Notes: generated from the letters alone by a model not told the origin. 40,482 nt of DNA from Terriglobales bacterium (GCA_035937135.1 DASYVL010000070.1:1-40482), one strand, 5' to 3'. Positions 8,152-16,520 are shown, counted from the first letter of the stretch. Translations and numbers: made by a program.

Positions 8152-9492
8152 TTACCCCAATTTGGATGCGGTTTGCGCTGCTTTGGATACGGGAAACGAG
8201 AGGGTAAACGTGCTCCCGGCCGCGTCACTGGCCACCGAAATCGTGCCTCCGTGCTCGGTCAGGATGCGGTGGACCAGCGCCAGTCCCAAGCCCGTGCCCT
8301 GGGACTTGGTGGTGAAAAAGGGGATGAAGATCTTGGCGAGGTCTTCCTGAGGGATGCCGCCACCGTTGTCGCGCAGGACCAGGCGCAGGGAGTCGCCCGC
8401 GCTCTCGGCCGAGACCGAGACCTCGGCGGGCTTGCCATCCCGTGCGGCCTCGGCGCTGTTGCGCAGCAGGTTGGCGAAGGCCTGGCGCAGCGCGGTGGGG
8501 TCCCCGGTCAGCTCTAGGGCCGCGGGAAAGGCCGTAAAGCGCAGGGTGACGCCGCACTCGCGGGCGCAATCCTCGAGCAACGGGCGCAGCTCGAGCGTCT
8601 CGGCCTGGAAGCCCTGCGGCCGCGCGAAGTTCAGGAAATCAGTGACGATGCGGGTCAGGCTCGCGGTCTCGGCGGCGATCTTGCGCGCGAACTGCTGCGA
8701 GGTTTCCGCGTTCCTTTCCGTAGCCAGCATCTGGGCGTAGCCGGAGATGGTGGCCAGGGAGTTCTTGAACTCGTGCGCAATCCCGGCGGACATCTCGCCC
8801 AGCGCCGCCTGGTTCTCCCGCAGGCGCACCTGGCGGGTGAGCGTGGTGATCTCCGTCAGGTCGCTGACCAGGCAGGCGGCGCCCAGGGTGTCGCCGGTGG
8901 CGGTGCGCACCGGAGAGAGCGTGATGCCCAGGACGCGGCGCTCTCCCGCGGGCGTCTGGTAGTCGGCTTCCAGTCGGCGGAAGGCAGATCCCTTGCGCAG
9001 CGCCTGCTCCACGGCTCCGGTCAGCGCCTCCACGGAAGAATCCGGCTCCCCGGGCGCCATGCGCACGCTGCTTACTCCTCGGAAAAGGTCCCGGGCATGC
9101 AGTCCCAACGGCGAGGCGTATCCCAGGATGGACTTGGCTGCATTGTTCGCCTGCTGCACCAGGCCCGCGGGATTGAACAGCAGCACGCCGCTGGGCAGGT
9201 TGGAGAGCACGGCGGCGCTGACGTTCTCCGAGACCTGGGCGCGCTCACGCTCCACCTTATGCAGGCGGTCCAGTTCTTTCTCTTGCTCCTTGAGCCGCTG
9301 GATCACACCCTGATAGGCGGCCAGAGTGAAGCCACCGTCGGCGGAGGCGCGGGGAGCCGTTTCCCCCACCTGCTCCTCGGTGATCCTCTGGCGCAGGCGC
9401 CGCATCAGCCACACCCCCACCACAAACGCCACCACCCCTCCCACCAGGACGATCCCCATGCGGATGAACAGCGGGTTGGTGAGCAGCTTCAC
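8152..9492 (-). CDS. PAS-domain sensor histidine kinase
   Basis: The 446-residue protein has one N-terminal membrane segment (8-30), a coiled linker (60-90), a PAS domain (about 92-215), a HisKA dimerisation helix with H240 in GIAHEFKN, and an ATPase domain with N-box (LLRNSAEAA), G1 (DNGGGI) and G2 (GTGLGLALV). The weak periplasmic portion suggests that it senses a cytoplasmic or membrane cue through PAS. Its ATG overlaps the stop of the prepilin peptidase gene (ATGA), implying translational coupling to pilin processing. The probable partner is the NtrC-type regulator at 5525-6889. Confidence 0.93.
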   Translation of the reverse strand: MKLLTNPLFIRMGIVLVGGVVAFVVGVWLMRRLRQRITEEQVGETAPRASADGGFTLAAYQGVIQRLKEQEKELDRLHKVERERAQVSENVSAAVLSNLPSGVLLFNPAGLVQQANNAAKSILGYASPLGLHARDLFRGVSSVRMAPGEPDSSVEALTGAVEQALRKGSAFRRLEADYQTPAGERRVLGITLSPVRTATGDTLGAACLVSDLTEITTLTRQVRLRENQAALGEMSAGIAHEFKNSLATISGYAQMLATERNAETSQQFARKIAAETASLTRIVTDFLNFARPQGFQAETLELRPLLEDCARECGVTLRFTAFPAALELTGDPTALRQAFANLLRNSAEAARDGKPAEVSVSAESAGDSLRLVLRDNGGGIPQEDLAKIFIPFFTTKSQGTGLGLALVHRILTEHGGTISVASDAAGSTFTLSFPVSKAAQTASKLG

Positions 9493-10421
9493 AAGTAGGT
9501 CTCCACATACCAGCGGATGAGGGCGTCGCCGAAGAAGACGGCGACCATGGCCATCGTCCCCAGGAAGACGCCAAAGGGCATCTCGTAGTGACGATAGACC
9601 ATGCTGGCGGACTTCCAGGCGCGGCGGCGCGCCGTGGGCAGGGACTCATGGTTGCGCTCCATGCGGCGCTGCGTCCGCTTGATCCACACCATCAGGATGG
9701 TGCTGAGTCCGGCGAGCGAGCCGACCAGCGACGCCGAGAACAGCGTAAAGACAGTCAGCTTGACGCCCAGGAAGGCGCCCACTAGGGCCATCAGCTTGAC
9801 GTCGCCGAAGCCCATGCCCTCGATGCCGCGGGCGCGCAGGTAGATTGCCCCGGCGCCGTAGATGAACGAGGCGCCGACGGCCGCGCCCAGGAGCGCGTCG
9901 CCCAGCGACAGCAGCCGCCAGGGGAGGTCATGGCTGTGCACCCCCAGCCAGGGCATGAGGCGGGCCGCCAGCCCGTCCACCGGAGCCAGCAGGCTGAAGA
10001 GGACGCCCAGGACCAGGCCGGGCAGGGTGAGCGCGTCGGGCAGGAGCTTGGTCTCGGCGTCGGTAAAGATCAGCCCCAGCAGCAGGAAGGAGAAGACACA
10101 GAACTTCAGCGTCCAAAACGTAGGGCCGAAGGTCAGCCAGCAGGCCAGGAAGAGGAGCCCGGTGAGCAACTCGACGAAGACGTAGCGCGGCGAGATGGGT
10201 GCCTTGCAGTTGCGGCAGCGGCCGCCCAGCACCAGCCAGCTCACAACCGGGATGTTGTCTCGCGCGCCGATGGGCGCGTGGCACTGCGGGCACGCCGAGC
10301 GCGGGCGCACCACCGAGAGCCCCAGCGGCAGCCGGTGGATGCACACGTTCAGAAAGCTTCCAAAGGCCAAGCCAAAGAGGAAGATGGCGGTCGCGTAGAA
10401 GAAAGGCGGCAGGTCGGTCAC
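9489..10421 (-). CDS. pilD: Type IV prepilin peptidase / N-methyltransferase
   Basis: PilD cleaves the leader of type IV prepilins and pseudopilins at the inner membrane and N-methylates the new terminus. This 310-residue protein has the N-terminal zinc-type tetracysteine motif (CPQC and CRNC), then about seven membrane segments with both catalytic aspartates, one in FTDAETKLLPD and one in the GxGD motif (GMGFGDVKLMA). A loop of about 40 residues with KRTQRRMERN lies between late helices and is longer than usual. The start is a GTG. It is the only pilus gene outside the 27673-34885 cluster in this window. Confidence 0.95.
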   Translation of the reverse strand: MTDLPPFFYATAIFLFGLAFGSFLNVCIHRLPLGLSVVRPRSACPQCHAPIGARDNIPVVSWLVLGGRCRNCKAPISPRYVFVELLTGLLFLACWLTFGPTFWTLKFCVFSFLLLGLIFTDAETKLLPDALTLPGLVLGVLFSLLAPVDGLAARLMPWLGVHSHDLPWRLLSLGDALLGAAVGASFIYGAGAIYLRARGIEGMGFGDVKLMALVGAFLGVKLTVFTLFSASLVGSLAGLSTILMVWIKRTQRRMERNHESLPTARRRAWKSASMVYRHYEMPFGVFLGTMAMVAVFFGDALIRWYVETYL

Positions 10422-10475
10422 GGGCTTGCGATGCCCTCGATTTCCGGAGGAATGAGGAGATTATACGGCTTCGCT

Positions 10476-10605
10476 TGTCATCCTGAGCGGAGCGAGGCGG
10501 ATGCCGAGCGAAGGCGAAGGACCCCTGCCCCGGCGCGGTTCTTAACGTCATAGGGGTCCTTCGACTCGCCGGCTCGTATTCACTCGCGGCTCGCTCAGGA
10601 TGACA
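10476..10605. repeat. 130-bp inverted-repeat element
   Basis: The ends are TGTCATCCTGAG (10476-10487) and CTCAGGATGACA (10594-10605), perfect inverted copies. A second inner pair, GAAGGACCCCT (10515-10525) and AGGGGTCCTTC (10552-10562), lies towards the middle. There is no coding capacity. A half copy, almost identical to the right arm, occurs at 16521-16573. It looks like a REP/MITE-type dispersed repeat. Confidence 0.75.
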
Positions 10606-10610
10606 TAGCC

Positions 10611-11084
10611 TTAGGACGGATCCCTGAACCGCAGCAGGTCGCCGCAGAGGGAGATGGCGTCGGCGGTGTGGGGTGGCAACGCGCCGCTCCAGCTCATCTT
10701 GCGGCGGTTCACCAGGCGTACCTCGGGTCCGCAGTGCTGCCAGCCGTTCACGGTTTCCTGGCGGAGGGCGAGGGCATAGGCGGCGGCGTCCGGGTCTTCC
10801 TGCTTCCATTCCAGCAGCGACGCTTCCAGGGACTCGCTGAGCGCCTCCCCAGGCAGCAGGCAGAGCACCCAGTCGTGGACTGCATGGCCGGCGCCGGAAG
10901 CGTCGTCGCTCTGGGAGGAAGCGCCTTCCACTCGCGCGCCATGTTTGCGGGCGATTTTCTGGGTCGCATCGCTGGAGCCATGGTCGATTACCAGCAACTC
11001 GTCGCAGGCGCGCAGGGAGTCGAGCGCGCGCCCGATGCGCCGGGCGTCGTTCATGGTGTGTAGAAGTGCGGTGATCCGGGGCAC
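10611..11084 (-). CDS. Short GT2-like glycosyltransferase domain protein, probably degenerate
   Basis: From the GTG at 11084 the 157-residue product begins ITALLHTMNDARRIGRALDS and has ELLVIDHGSSDAT (29-41), as in family 2 glycosyltransferases of the WaaE type. Late in the protein, EVRLVNRRKMSWSGALPPH matches the acceptor-side segment of that family. The usual acidic metal motif after DW-V-L is missing: residues 72-80 read WVLCLLPGE instead of a LDADE-like motif. It is also shorter than the family (about 250). It may be inactive or non-catalytic. No clear ribosome site was found, so the start is uncertain. Confidence 0.65.
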   Translation of the reverse strand: MPRITALLHTMNDARRIGRALDSLRACDELLVIDHGSSDATQKIARKHGARVEGASSQSDDASGAGHAVHDWVLCLLPGEALSESLEASLLEWKQEDPDAAAYALALRQETVNGWQHCGPEVRLVNRRKMSWSGALPPHTADAISLCGDLLRFRDPS

Positions 11085-11144
11085 GGGCGAAGAGCATAGC
11101 CCAGATTCGAGCGTGGTGAGTGGTGAGGGGCGAGTGGGATTCGG

Positions 11145-11190
11145 CTGGGAAAAGAAGCGGAGGCCGGCGGCGTGCGCCACCGGCCTCCGC
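11145..11190 (-). terminator. Intrinsic terminator of the BON lipoprotein gene
   Basis: A perfect 11-bp stem, GCGGAGGCCGG (11157-11167) with CCGGCCTCCGC (11180-11190), has a 12-base loop. On the minus strand it is followed by TTCTTTTCCC, giving a credible rho-independent terminator just past the stop at 11198. Confidence 0.8.
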
Positions 11191-11197
11191 AGGGTAC

Positions 11198-12253
11198 CTA
11201 GCGCCGTTCCAGGCGAGGCCGATCTGGATCGCGCGTGGCCGCCCCCGAGGCCGAGGGCACGACGGTCACGTCGTTGGCCAGGCGGAATTGGAGTACATCC
11301 TCGGGCTGGACCTTGATTGGCTTGCCCTTGGTGATGCCTTGCACGCCGGTGCCGGCGCCTGCGCCCGCCGCTGCGCCGATGGCCGCTCCCTTGCCGCCGC
11401 CGGCGATGGCGCCGATGATGGCGCCCAGCGCCGAGCCGCCGCCGATGGTGGCTGCGGTGCGCGTGCCGCGCGAGCTGCCCTTAGCGTTCCAGACGCTGGT
11501 CGCGAGCGTATAGGACTTGCCGTTCATTTGGAGACGGACCAGCTGCATCGTCAGCTCCGAGCGTCCCTTGAAGTGGCCGGCGCTCTTCACATCGGTCACT
11601 CGGCCTTGCACCTCGGTCCCGGCCGGCGCTACCACCCGGTCTTCGACCATGATGGGCGACTCCAGGCTGGCCCGGAAGGTGTCACCCACTTGATTGACCT
11701 CCGAGTCGAGGCCGTCCACCATGCGAACGGAAACCGTCGTGCCCGCGGGAATGGTGACGTGCTCCGGCGCCGCCGGTATCGGGTCGGGTGGCGGGGGCGG
11801 AGTGAAGGGCGGAATGACCGCCGGAGCGGGACTGCTCGGCGAGTCGTTGCTGGCCATTTCCGTCGGGCGCACCTTCGAGTGGGAGGGCGAGCTTCGGGTC
11901 ACAGCCGGCCGTGACTGCGGCGGCGCGGGAGGCGGAGCCTCCGGGATCGAGGCCGCAGCCGGCGCGACTTGCAGGTTGTTGATGACCGTCTTCACGCCCT
12001 CGATCTCAGCGGCGTCGCTGGAGGCCTTCAGGCGCTCGTCATCCCGGTTGACAGTCCCCGAGAGCGTGACCGTGCCACCCGCGACACTGACCACGATTCG
12101 CTGGGCGGGGAGATCCCCATTGATCTTGTTCTGCACCTCACCGGCCAGTTGCGCGTCGGTCTTGGCGCTTGAGCAGCCGACGGCCGCCAGCGCCAATGTA
12201 AGCGCCAGCGCCGGCAGGAGCCAGGGCCGTTTCCATAAGTGCGACATTCTCAT
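11198..12253 (-). CDS. BON-domain lipoprotein with C-terminal glycine zipper
   Basis: I start at the ATG at 12253, which has AAGGAG 5 bases upstream. The 351-residue product has a lipobox (LAAVGC, Cys27), a BON domain (about 33-97, with [14 protein letters not shown] and [11 protein letters not shown]), a Pro/Ser-rich linker (98-170), a beta-rich domain (about 175-265) and a Gly/Ala stretch typical of a glycine zipper (about 275-310, [20 protein letters not shown]). BON domains bind membranes or lipids, and glycine zippers insert in or associate with membranes. It is likely an envelope-integrity protein anchored in the outer membrane. A terminator follows. Confidence 0.88.
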   Translation of the reverse strand: MRMSHLWKRPWLLPALALTLALAAVGCSSAKTDAQLAGEVQNKINGDLPAQRIVVSVAGGTVTLSGTVNRDDERLKASSDAAEIEGVKTVINNLQVAPAAASIPEAPPPAPPQSRPAVTRSSPSHSKVRPTEMASNDSPSSPAPAVIPPFTPPPPPDPIPAAPEHVTIPAGTTVSVRMVDGLDSEVNQVGDTFRASLESPIMVEDRVVAPAGTEVQGRVTDVKSAGHFKGRSELTMQLVRLQMNGKSYTLATSVWNAKGSSRGTRTAATIGGGSALGAIIGAIAGGGKGAAIGAAAGAGAGTGVQGITKGKPIKVQPEDVLQFRLANDVTVVPSASGAATRDPDRPRLERR

Positions 12254-12352
12254 GACTTCTCCTTGCGAATCCGGGAGATACAAACCCTTAGATGCACGGT
12301 TGCGGGAGGGGGATTGCCTGGGAAAAGCACTTTAAGGACGAATCTGCGACCG

Positions 12353-12772
12353 TTAATCTCTGGGCGGGAGGGCGCAATTCACGTCGCAGGGAGGAGGCGC
12401 GCCCATCCAGCGCAGCAGGAATCGTGGGATCTGGTAGCGGTGGTCGGCGATGAACTGATAGACCATAGGGCCGGCCCAGCGGCAGGGGGGCACGCGCATC
12501 AGGCCAGCCAGCCAGCGCCAGCGCGGCAGGGCCGAGAGCACCGCGATCCAGCCGAAGAAGCCGATGCGCCAGTCGCCGTCCGGGGTGCACACGTGCATGC
12601 GGCGGCCGAGCTCAGCGGGCGCGAAAGGGGTCCCGGCGGCGACCTCGGGGCGGTTGAAGTCGCGGAACTCCAGGCGATGTTCGCGGTCCCGCCGCTCCAC
12701 CCAGGCCTGCGCCCACTGGCAGAAGGGGCAGTTGCCGTCGTCATACACCGTGAGTTTGGCCGCTACGTCCAT
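12353..12772 (-). CDS. DCC-family thiol-disulfide oxidoreductase-like protein (DUF393)
   Basis: The 139-residue protein starts with the DCC-family signature VYDDGNCPFCQW (C15, C18), a thioredoxin-like redox CxxC near the N-terminus. The following FRDFNRPEV and MHVCTPDGDWRIGFFGWIAV segments are typical of the family, in which a substrate-binding hydrophobic region follows. No signal peptide is seen, so it acts in the cytoplasm. Its physiological substrate is not known. It is 99 bases upstream of the BON gene on the same strand and could share its transcript. Confidence 0.88.
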   Translation of the reverse strand: MDVAAKLTVYDDGNCPFCQWAQAWVERRDREHRLEFRDFNRPEVAAGTPFAPAELGRRMHVCTPDGDWRIGFFGWIAVLSALPRWRWLAGLMRVPPCRWAGPMVYQFIADHRYQIPRFLLRWMGAPPPCDVNCALPPRD

Positions 12773-12919
12773 GGCGCCGCCCAGAGCTCCGGGGGAACTC
12801 CTTTCCGGGAAGGGGAATACTTCCCAGGATTCTAATGCTCAGCCCGGTGCCGCCGATTCATTTTTCCCGGCGACTGTGATAAACCATCTGTCGCCGGAGA
12901 AAGAACCCGAGCCGCCGAA

Positions 12920-13276
12920 ATGTCTATCCGCGTGGAACGCAGCGACTTCGACGTCGATGAAGGCCGCTGCCAGTACTACGTCCTACTGAAACCCAACGTC
13001 AGCAAGGAAGAGGTCAACGTGCAGACACGCGTGCCGCTGGAGGTGGCGGTCTCCGTTTCCGAGAACGGCGACCTGGCGGATGTGAGCTTTGTGCTGCCCA
13101 AGAAGTACCGCAGCGACCAGGCCCTGGCCTTCCTGAAAAAGCAGCCCACGGTGAACTACGTGAGCCCGCGAGTGTTCCTGGCCATCCCCGGCTCCAGCGG
13201 CGACTCCGTCTTCAACGCCCCCGCCAACCTGGAAGTGGACGCGGCCGGGCGCATCGTCGGGCTGGATATCCACTGA
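12920..13276 (+). CDS. Conserved-looking small protein of unknown function
   Basis: I do not recognise this 118-residue protein. It is rich in beta-strand-like segments (CQYYVLLKPNV, LEVAVSVSENGDLADVSFVL), has no signal peptide, membrane segment or Cys pair, and ends NLEVDAAGRIVGLDIH. The closing motif resembles the DUF2283 style (strand, Asp-Xaa-Asp, Gly-Arg-Ile-Val-Gly-Leu-Asp), but that match is only impressionistic. The divergent neighbour is the DCC gene, with a 147-base gap. Codon use is like that of its neighbours. Confidence 0.7.
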   Translation: MSIRVERSDFDVDEGRCQYYVLLKPNVSKEEVNVQTRVPLEVAVSVSENGDLADVSFVLPKKYRSDQALAFLKKQPTVNYVSPRVFLAIPGSSGDSVFNAPANLEVDAAGRIVGLDIH

Positions 13277-13297
13277 ACAATCCAGCGGCTTCCTGAT

Positions 13298-14362
13298 TCA
13301 GACCGCGACCACGGCGGTGGTCTTGTCGTGCGCGGCGTCGTGGCGGGCGCGGCGGATATCGTTGACGTCGCCCATCACCACCACCACCGAGCCCAGCTCC
13401 AGCTTGAAGTCGTCGGGCGGGTTGGCCCGGAAGCGCGACTCCTTGCCCTCGGCGGTCTTCACCGCCAGCACCAGTAGGTTGTATTTGCTGCGCATGTTCA
13501 AAGCCTGCAGCGCGCTTCCCGTCCAGGGCGAAGTCGCGCCAATCTCGATGTCCTCGATGCGCAGGGTGCGCGACTGCTCCTTGAGCATGAGGTCGAGGAA
13601 GCTGACCACGTGCGGGCGCACTAGCTCGCTGGCCAGCCGCAGGCCCCCGATGCGGTTGGGCGAGACGGTGGAGTTGGCGCCCGCCTTAAGCATGCGCTCG
13701 GAGAACTTCTGGTCGGTGCAGCGGGCCACGATGCGGATGGCGGGATTCGACTGGCGGACCATGACGGTGATCACCAGGTTGTCTTTGTCCGCCGCCAGGC
13801 CGGCGATCATCCCCTTGGCGCGGTCCACGCCCGCCTGCTCGAGGATCTCCTCGTCGGTCGCGTCCCCGATCACGTAGAGCATCTCCTTGTAGTCCTCGCC
13901 GGCGTGCTCGCGGAACTTGTTGATGTTGTCCTCGTGGCTCTCGATCACCACGTAGGGCGTGCCGGTCTTGTGCAGTTCTTCCACCGCGTGCCGGCCGGTC
14001 GTTCCCAGGCCGCAGATGATGTGGTGATTTGTCAGGTTGCTGATCCGCTTTTGCATCTTGCGTCTCCAAAAGAAGTTGGTGAGTTCGCCCTCCACCAGGA
14101 AGGCGGTGACCGCGGAGAACACGTACACCATGAGGGTCACGCCCACCAGCACCACGAATATGTTGAATATCCGCAGCTCAGGGTTGTGCGAGGTGTCCAC
14201 GATCTCGCTGTAGCCCACGCCCGCCAGGGTGATGATGGCCATGTACAGCGCCTGCAGGAAGGTGACCGAGAGGCCGCCCAGCAGGCGGTATCCGGCCACG
14301 CTGGCCGAGACAACAACCAGCAGCACTACAGCGGCCACGTACAGCCTTCGCCGGAGGTTCAT
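13298..14362 (-). CDS. Ion channel with RCK (TrkA-N/TrkA-C) regulatory domains
   Basis: The 354-residue protein has two membrane helices (about 7-26 and 65-90) around a pore loop (ALYMAIITLAGVGYSEI), then a Rossmann RCK domain (HIICGLGTTGRHAVEEL, about 110-230) and a TrkA-C domain (about 255-340). This is the MthK/Kch-type ligand-gated potassium channel architecture. The filter reads GVGYS (48-52) where potassium channels have TVGYG, so selectivity may differ. The RCK GxGxxG motif should bind a nucleotide or ion. The start is the ATG at 14362. The gene is convergent with the small protein upstream and divergent from mobA. Confidence 0.9.
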   Translation of the reverse strand: MNLRRRLYVAAVVLLVVVSASVAGYRLLGGLSVTFLQALYMAIITLAGVGYSEIVDTSHNPELRIFNIFVVLVGVTLMVYVFSAVTAFLVEGELTNFFWRRKMQKRISNLTNHHIICGLGTTGRHAVEELHKTGTPYVVIESHEDNINKFREHAGEDYKEMLYVIGDATDEEILEQAGVDRAKGMIAGLAADKDNLVITVMVRQSNPAIRIVARCTDQKFSERMLKAGANSTVSPNRIGGLRLASELVRPHVVSFLDLMLKEQSRTLRIEDIEIGATSPWTGSALQALNMRSKYNLLVLAVKTAEGKESRFRANPPDDFKLELGSVVVVMGDVNDIRRARHDAAHDKTTAVVAV

Positions 14363-14542
14363 GCGCGCTCTTGATTATCTCTCGGGGGGGGCGGGAAAGT
14401 GACGCGATTCTAGCATAGCCCCATTTGTGGTGCAGTGAGCGCCCGCCGATTGGTGGAAGGGGTGCAGGGCGAATCCGCGGCCGAATCGCGCGCGTCCACC
14501 CGGTTCCGGGCGGCGTGTATCATCGGTCGCAGGTCTCAATGA

Positions 14543-15142
14543 ATGAAGGAAGACGTCACCGCATTCGTGCTGGCCGGCGGGAAAAGCACCCGCATGGGCC
14601 GGGAGAAGGCCATGCTGGAGCTGGGCGGGCGAACGCTGCTGGAGCGCGCCCTGAAGCTGGCCTCCTCGGTTGCCGCCGAGGCCATCATCGTGGGACCGCG
14701 GGCGGACTTGGAGCTTTACGGCCGCGTGGTCGAGGACGTCTATCCCGGCCAGGGGCCGCTGGGCGGCATTCATGCGGCGCTGTGGACCACCCCCACCGAG
14801 TTCAACCTGATCCTGGCGGTGGATACGCCCTTCCTGGAGTCGCGCTTTCTGAAGTACCTGTTGGAGCAGGCGCAGGAGAGCGGCGCCGTGGTCACCCTCC
14901 CTCGGACCGCGGATGGCTTTCATCCTTTGGCGGCGGTCTATCGCCGCGCCTTCCGCGAGACCGCGGAACGGGCGCTCCGGGAAGGCCGGAACAAGATTGA
15001 CGTGCTCTTCGCCGAGGTCGAGACCCGCATCCTGGAGGCCGCAGAACTGGAGAAACTTGCCTTCGCGCCCGCAATCTTCGAGAATCTGAACACCCCTGAG
15101 GATGTGGAGCGCGCCCACGGGCGCAGCCGAGGAGAGCAATGA
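14543..15142 (+). CDS. mobA: Molybdenum cofactor guanylyltransferase
   Basis: MobA transfers GMP from GTP to molybdopterin to make the guanine dinucleotide cofactor. The 199-residue protein has the nucleotidyltransferase motif LAGGKSTRMGREK (10-22), GPLGGIHAAL (71-80) and the metal-binding aspartate D94 in LAVDTPFLE. Length is normal for MobA. Its stop overlaps the ATG of the ABC ATPase gene (ATGA), so the two are translationally coupled, although no functional link is obvious. The start has only a weak AGGT ribosome site. Distinguishing it from the MocA type is not possible here. Confidence 0.88.
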   Translation: MKEDVTAFVLAGGKSTRMGREKAMLELGGRTLLERALKLASSVAAEAIIVGPRADLELYGRVVEDVYPGQGPLGGIHAALWTTPTEFNLILAVDTPFLESRFLKYLLEQAQESGAVVTLPRTADGFHPLAAVYRRAFRETAERALREGRNKIDVLFAEVETRILEAAELEKLAFAPAIFENLNTPEDVERAHGRSRGEQ

Positions 15143-15894
15143 GTACGCCGCAACCCTTCATCGAGTTTCGTGAGGTCTCCAAGGCCTTCGGCGAGCACCG
15201 CGTGCTCGACCGCGTCAGCTTCGACGCCCTGCCCGGCGAGACCGTTTGCATCCTGGGGCGCAGCGGGGTGGGGAAGTCGGTCTCCCTGCACCACATCATG
15301 GGGTTCCTCAAGCCGGACTCGGGGCGGATTCTTGTCGCCGGCGAGGACATCACCGACTACGACGAGCAGGAGTTGCAGCGCATCCGCAAGAAAGTCACCA
15401 TGGTCTTCCAGAATGGCGCACTCTTCGACTCGCTCACCGTGGGCGAAAACGTGGCCTTTCCCCTGCGCGAGCAGGGCGGCCTCAGCGAAGTGCAGACCTA
15501 CCAGATCGTGGACGGCTTGCTGGAGATGGTGGGCGTCCAGCAGTACCGCGACCTGCTCCCCTCCGACCTCTCCACCGGCATGAAGCGCTCGGTGGCCATC
15601 GCCCGCGCCCTGGCCTCGCAACCCGAAGCCGTCCTCTACGACGAGCCCACCACCATGGTGGACCCCCTGATGGCGCAGCTCCTGGGCGACCTCATCAAGA
15701 AGCTCAAATTCCAACTCAAGCTCACCAGCATCGTCGTCACCCACGACATGCGTCTGGCCAAGAAGCTCGCCGACCGCGTCGTCTTCCTGCATGAGGCCAA
15801 GCGCATCTTCTTCGGCAAGCCCGAGGAGATGGAGCGCAGCCAGGACCCCGTCATCCGCCAGTTCCTGGAGTTGGACGAGCTCAGGGTGGCTTGA
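15139..15894 (+). CDS. mlaF: ABC transporter ATP-binding protein, MlaF-like
   Basis: MlaF powers the Mla phospholipid transporter at the inner membrane. The 251-residue protein has Walker A GRSGVGKS (40-47), Q91 of the Q-loop (VFQNGALFDSLT), a signature LSTGM (144-148, usually LSGGM), Walker B AVLYDEPT (164-171) and switch H202. The QNGALFDSLTVGENVAFPLRE stretch is typical of MlaF. The D-loop reads MVDP rather than GLDP. No mlaE, mlaD or mlaC lies beside it; the gene follows mobA by a 4-base overlap. The exact substrate is inferred from family only. Confidence 0.82.
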   Translation: MSTPQPFIEFREVSKAFGEHRVLDRVSFDALPGETVCILGRSGVGKSVSLHHIMGFLKPDSGRILVAGEDITDYDEQELQRIRKKVTMVFQNGALFDSLTVGENVAFPLREQGGLSEVQTYQIVDGLLEMVGVQQYRDLLPSDLSTGMKRSVAIARALASQPEAVLYDEPTTMVDPLMAQLLGDLIKKLKFQLKLTSIVVTHDMRLAKKLADRVVFLHEAKRIFFGKPEEMERSQDPVIRQFLELDELRVA

Positions 15895-15926
15895 CATTCG
15901 CCTTTCATTCGCCTAACATATTGCGT

Positions 15927-15941
15927 CTCCGGCAGCCGGAG
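15927..15941. other. Short hairpin between mlaF and the DinB gene
   Basis: CTCCGG (15927-15932) and CCGGAG (15936-15941) pair around a CAG loop. No T-tract follows, so it is not a clear terminator. Two copies of CATTCGCCT precede it. Confidence 0.35.
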
Positions 15942-15972
15942 GGGAATCCAATAGCGAAATCTGGAGGGAAAC

Positions 15973-16482
15973 ATGGCATTCAGTGAAGCGCTTTTGCCCG
16001 AGTTTGATCAGGAAGTAGTAGGAATCCGCAAGACGCTGGAGCGCGTCCCGGAGGAGAAGCTGGGATGGAAGCCGCACGAGAAGTCCATGACCATGGGCGG
16101 GCTGGCCACGCACCTGGCCAACGTCCTGACCTGGGCGGTGATCACCGTGGACAACGATTCCTTCGACCTTGCGCCGGGCGGCGTGCCCATGGCGCCGGTC
16201 CCGCAGGTGAAGTCGCGTAAGGAGTTGCTCGAGACCTTCGACCAGAACGTGGTTGCAGCGCGCAAGGCCATCGCCGGGGCCGCCGACGCGCACCTGCTAA
16301 AACCCTGGGCGCTGCTCCACAACGGCAAGCAGGTGGTCTCCATGCCGCGCATCGCTGTGCTGCGCAGCTTCGTGATGAACCACGCCATCCATCACCGCGC
16401 GCAACTGGGAGTCTATTTGCGGCTGAACAATCTGCCCGTACCCTCCATCTATGGGCCGTCGGCGGATGAGGGGACGATGTAG
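15973..16482 (+). CDS. DinB-family metal-binding protein
   Basis: The 169-residue protein has the DinB four-helix-bundle pattern with three likely metal ligands: H47 (GGLATHLANVL), H137 and H141 in NHAIHHRAQLGVYLR. Family members include thiol transferases and damage-inducible proteins of unknown activity. Length is typical. It has a strong TGGAGGG ribosome site 5 bases before the ATG. It is unrelated in sequence to the DUF1569 protein at 5019-5540 apart from the shared fold. A half repeat element follows its stop. Confidence 0.88.
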   Translation: MAFSEALLPEFDQEVVGIRKTLERVPEEKLGWKPHEKSMTMGGLATHLANVLTWAVITVDNDSFDLAPGGVPMAPVPQVKSRKELLETFDQNVVAARKAIAGAADAHLLKPWALLHNGKQVVSMPRIAVLRSFVMNHAIHHRAQLGVYLRLNNLPVPSIYGPSADEGTM

Positions 16483-16520
16483 CGTTCGCGCCGCGAGGGG
16501 GAAGGGTCTGGGGAGAACGT

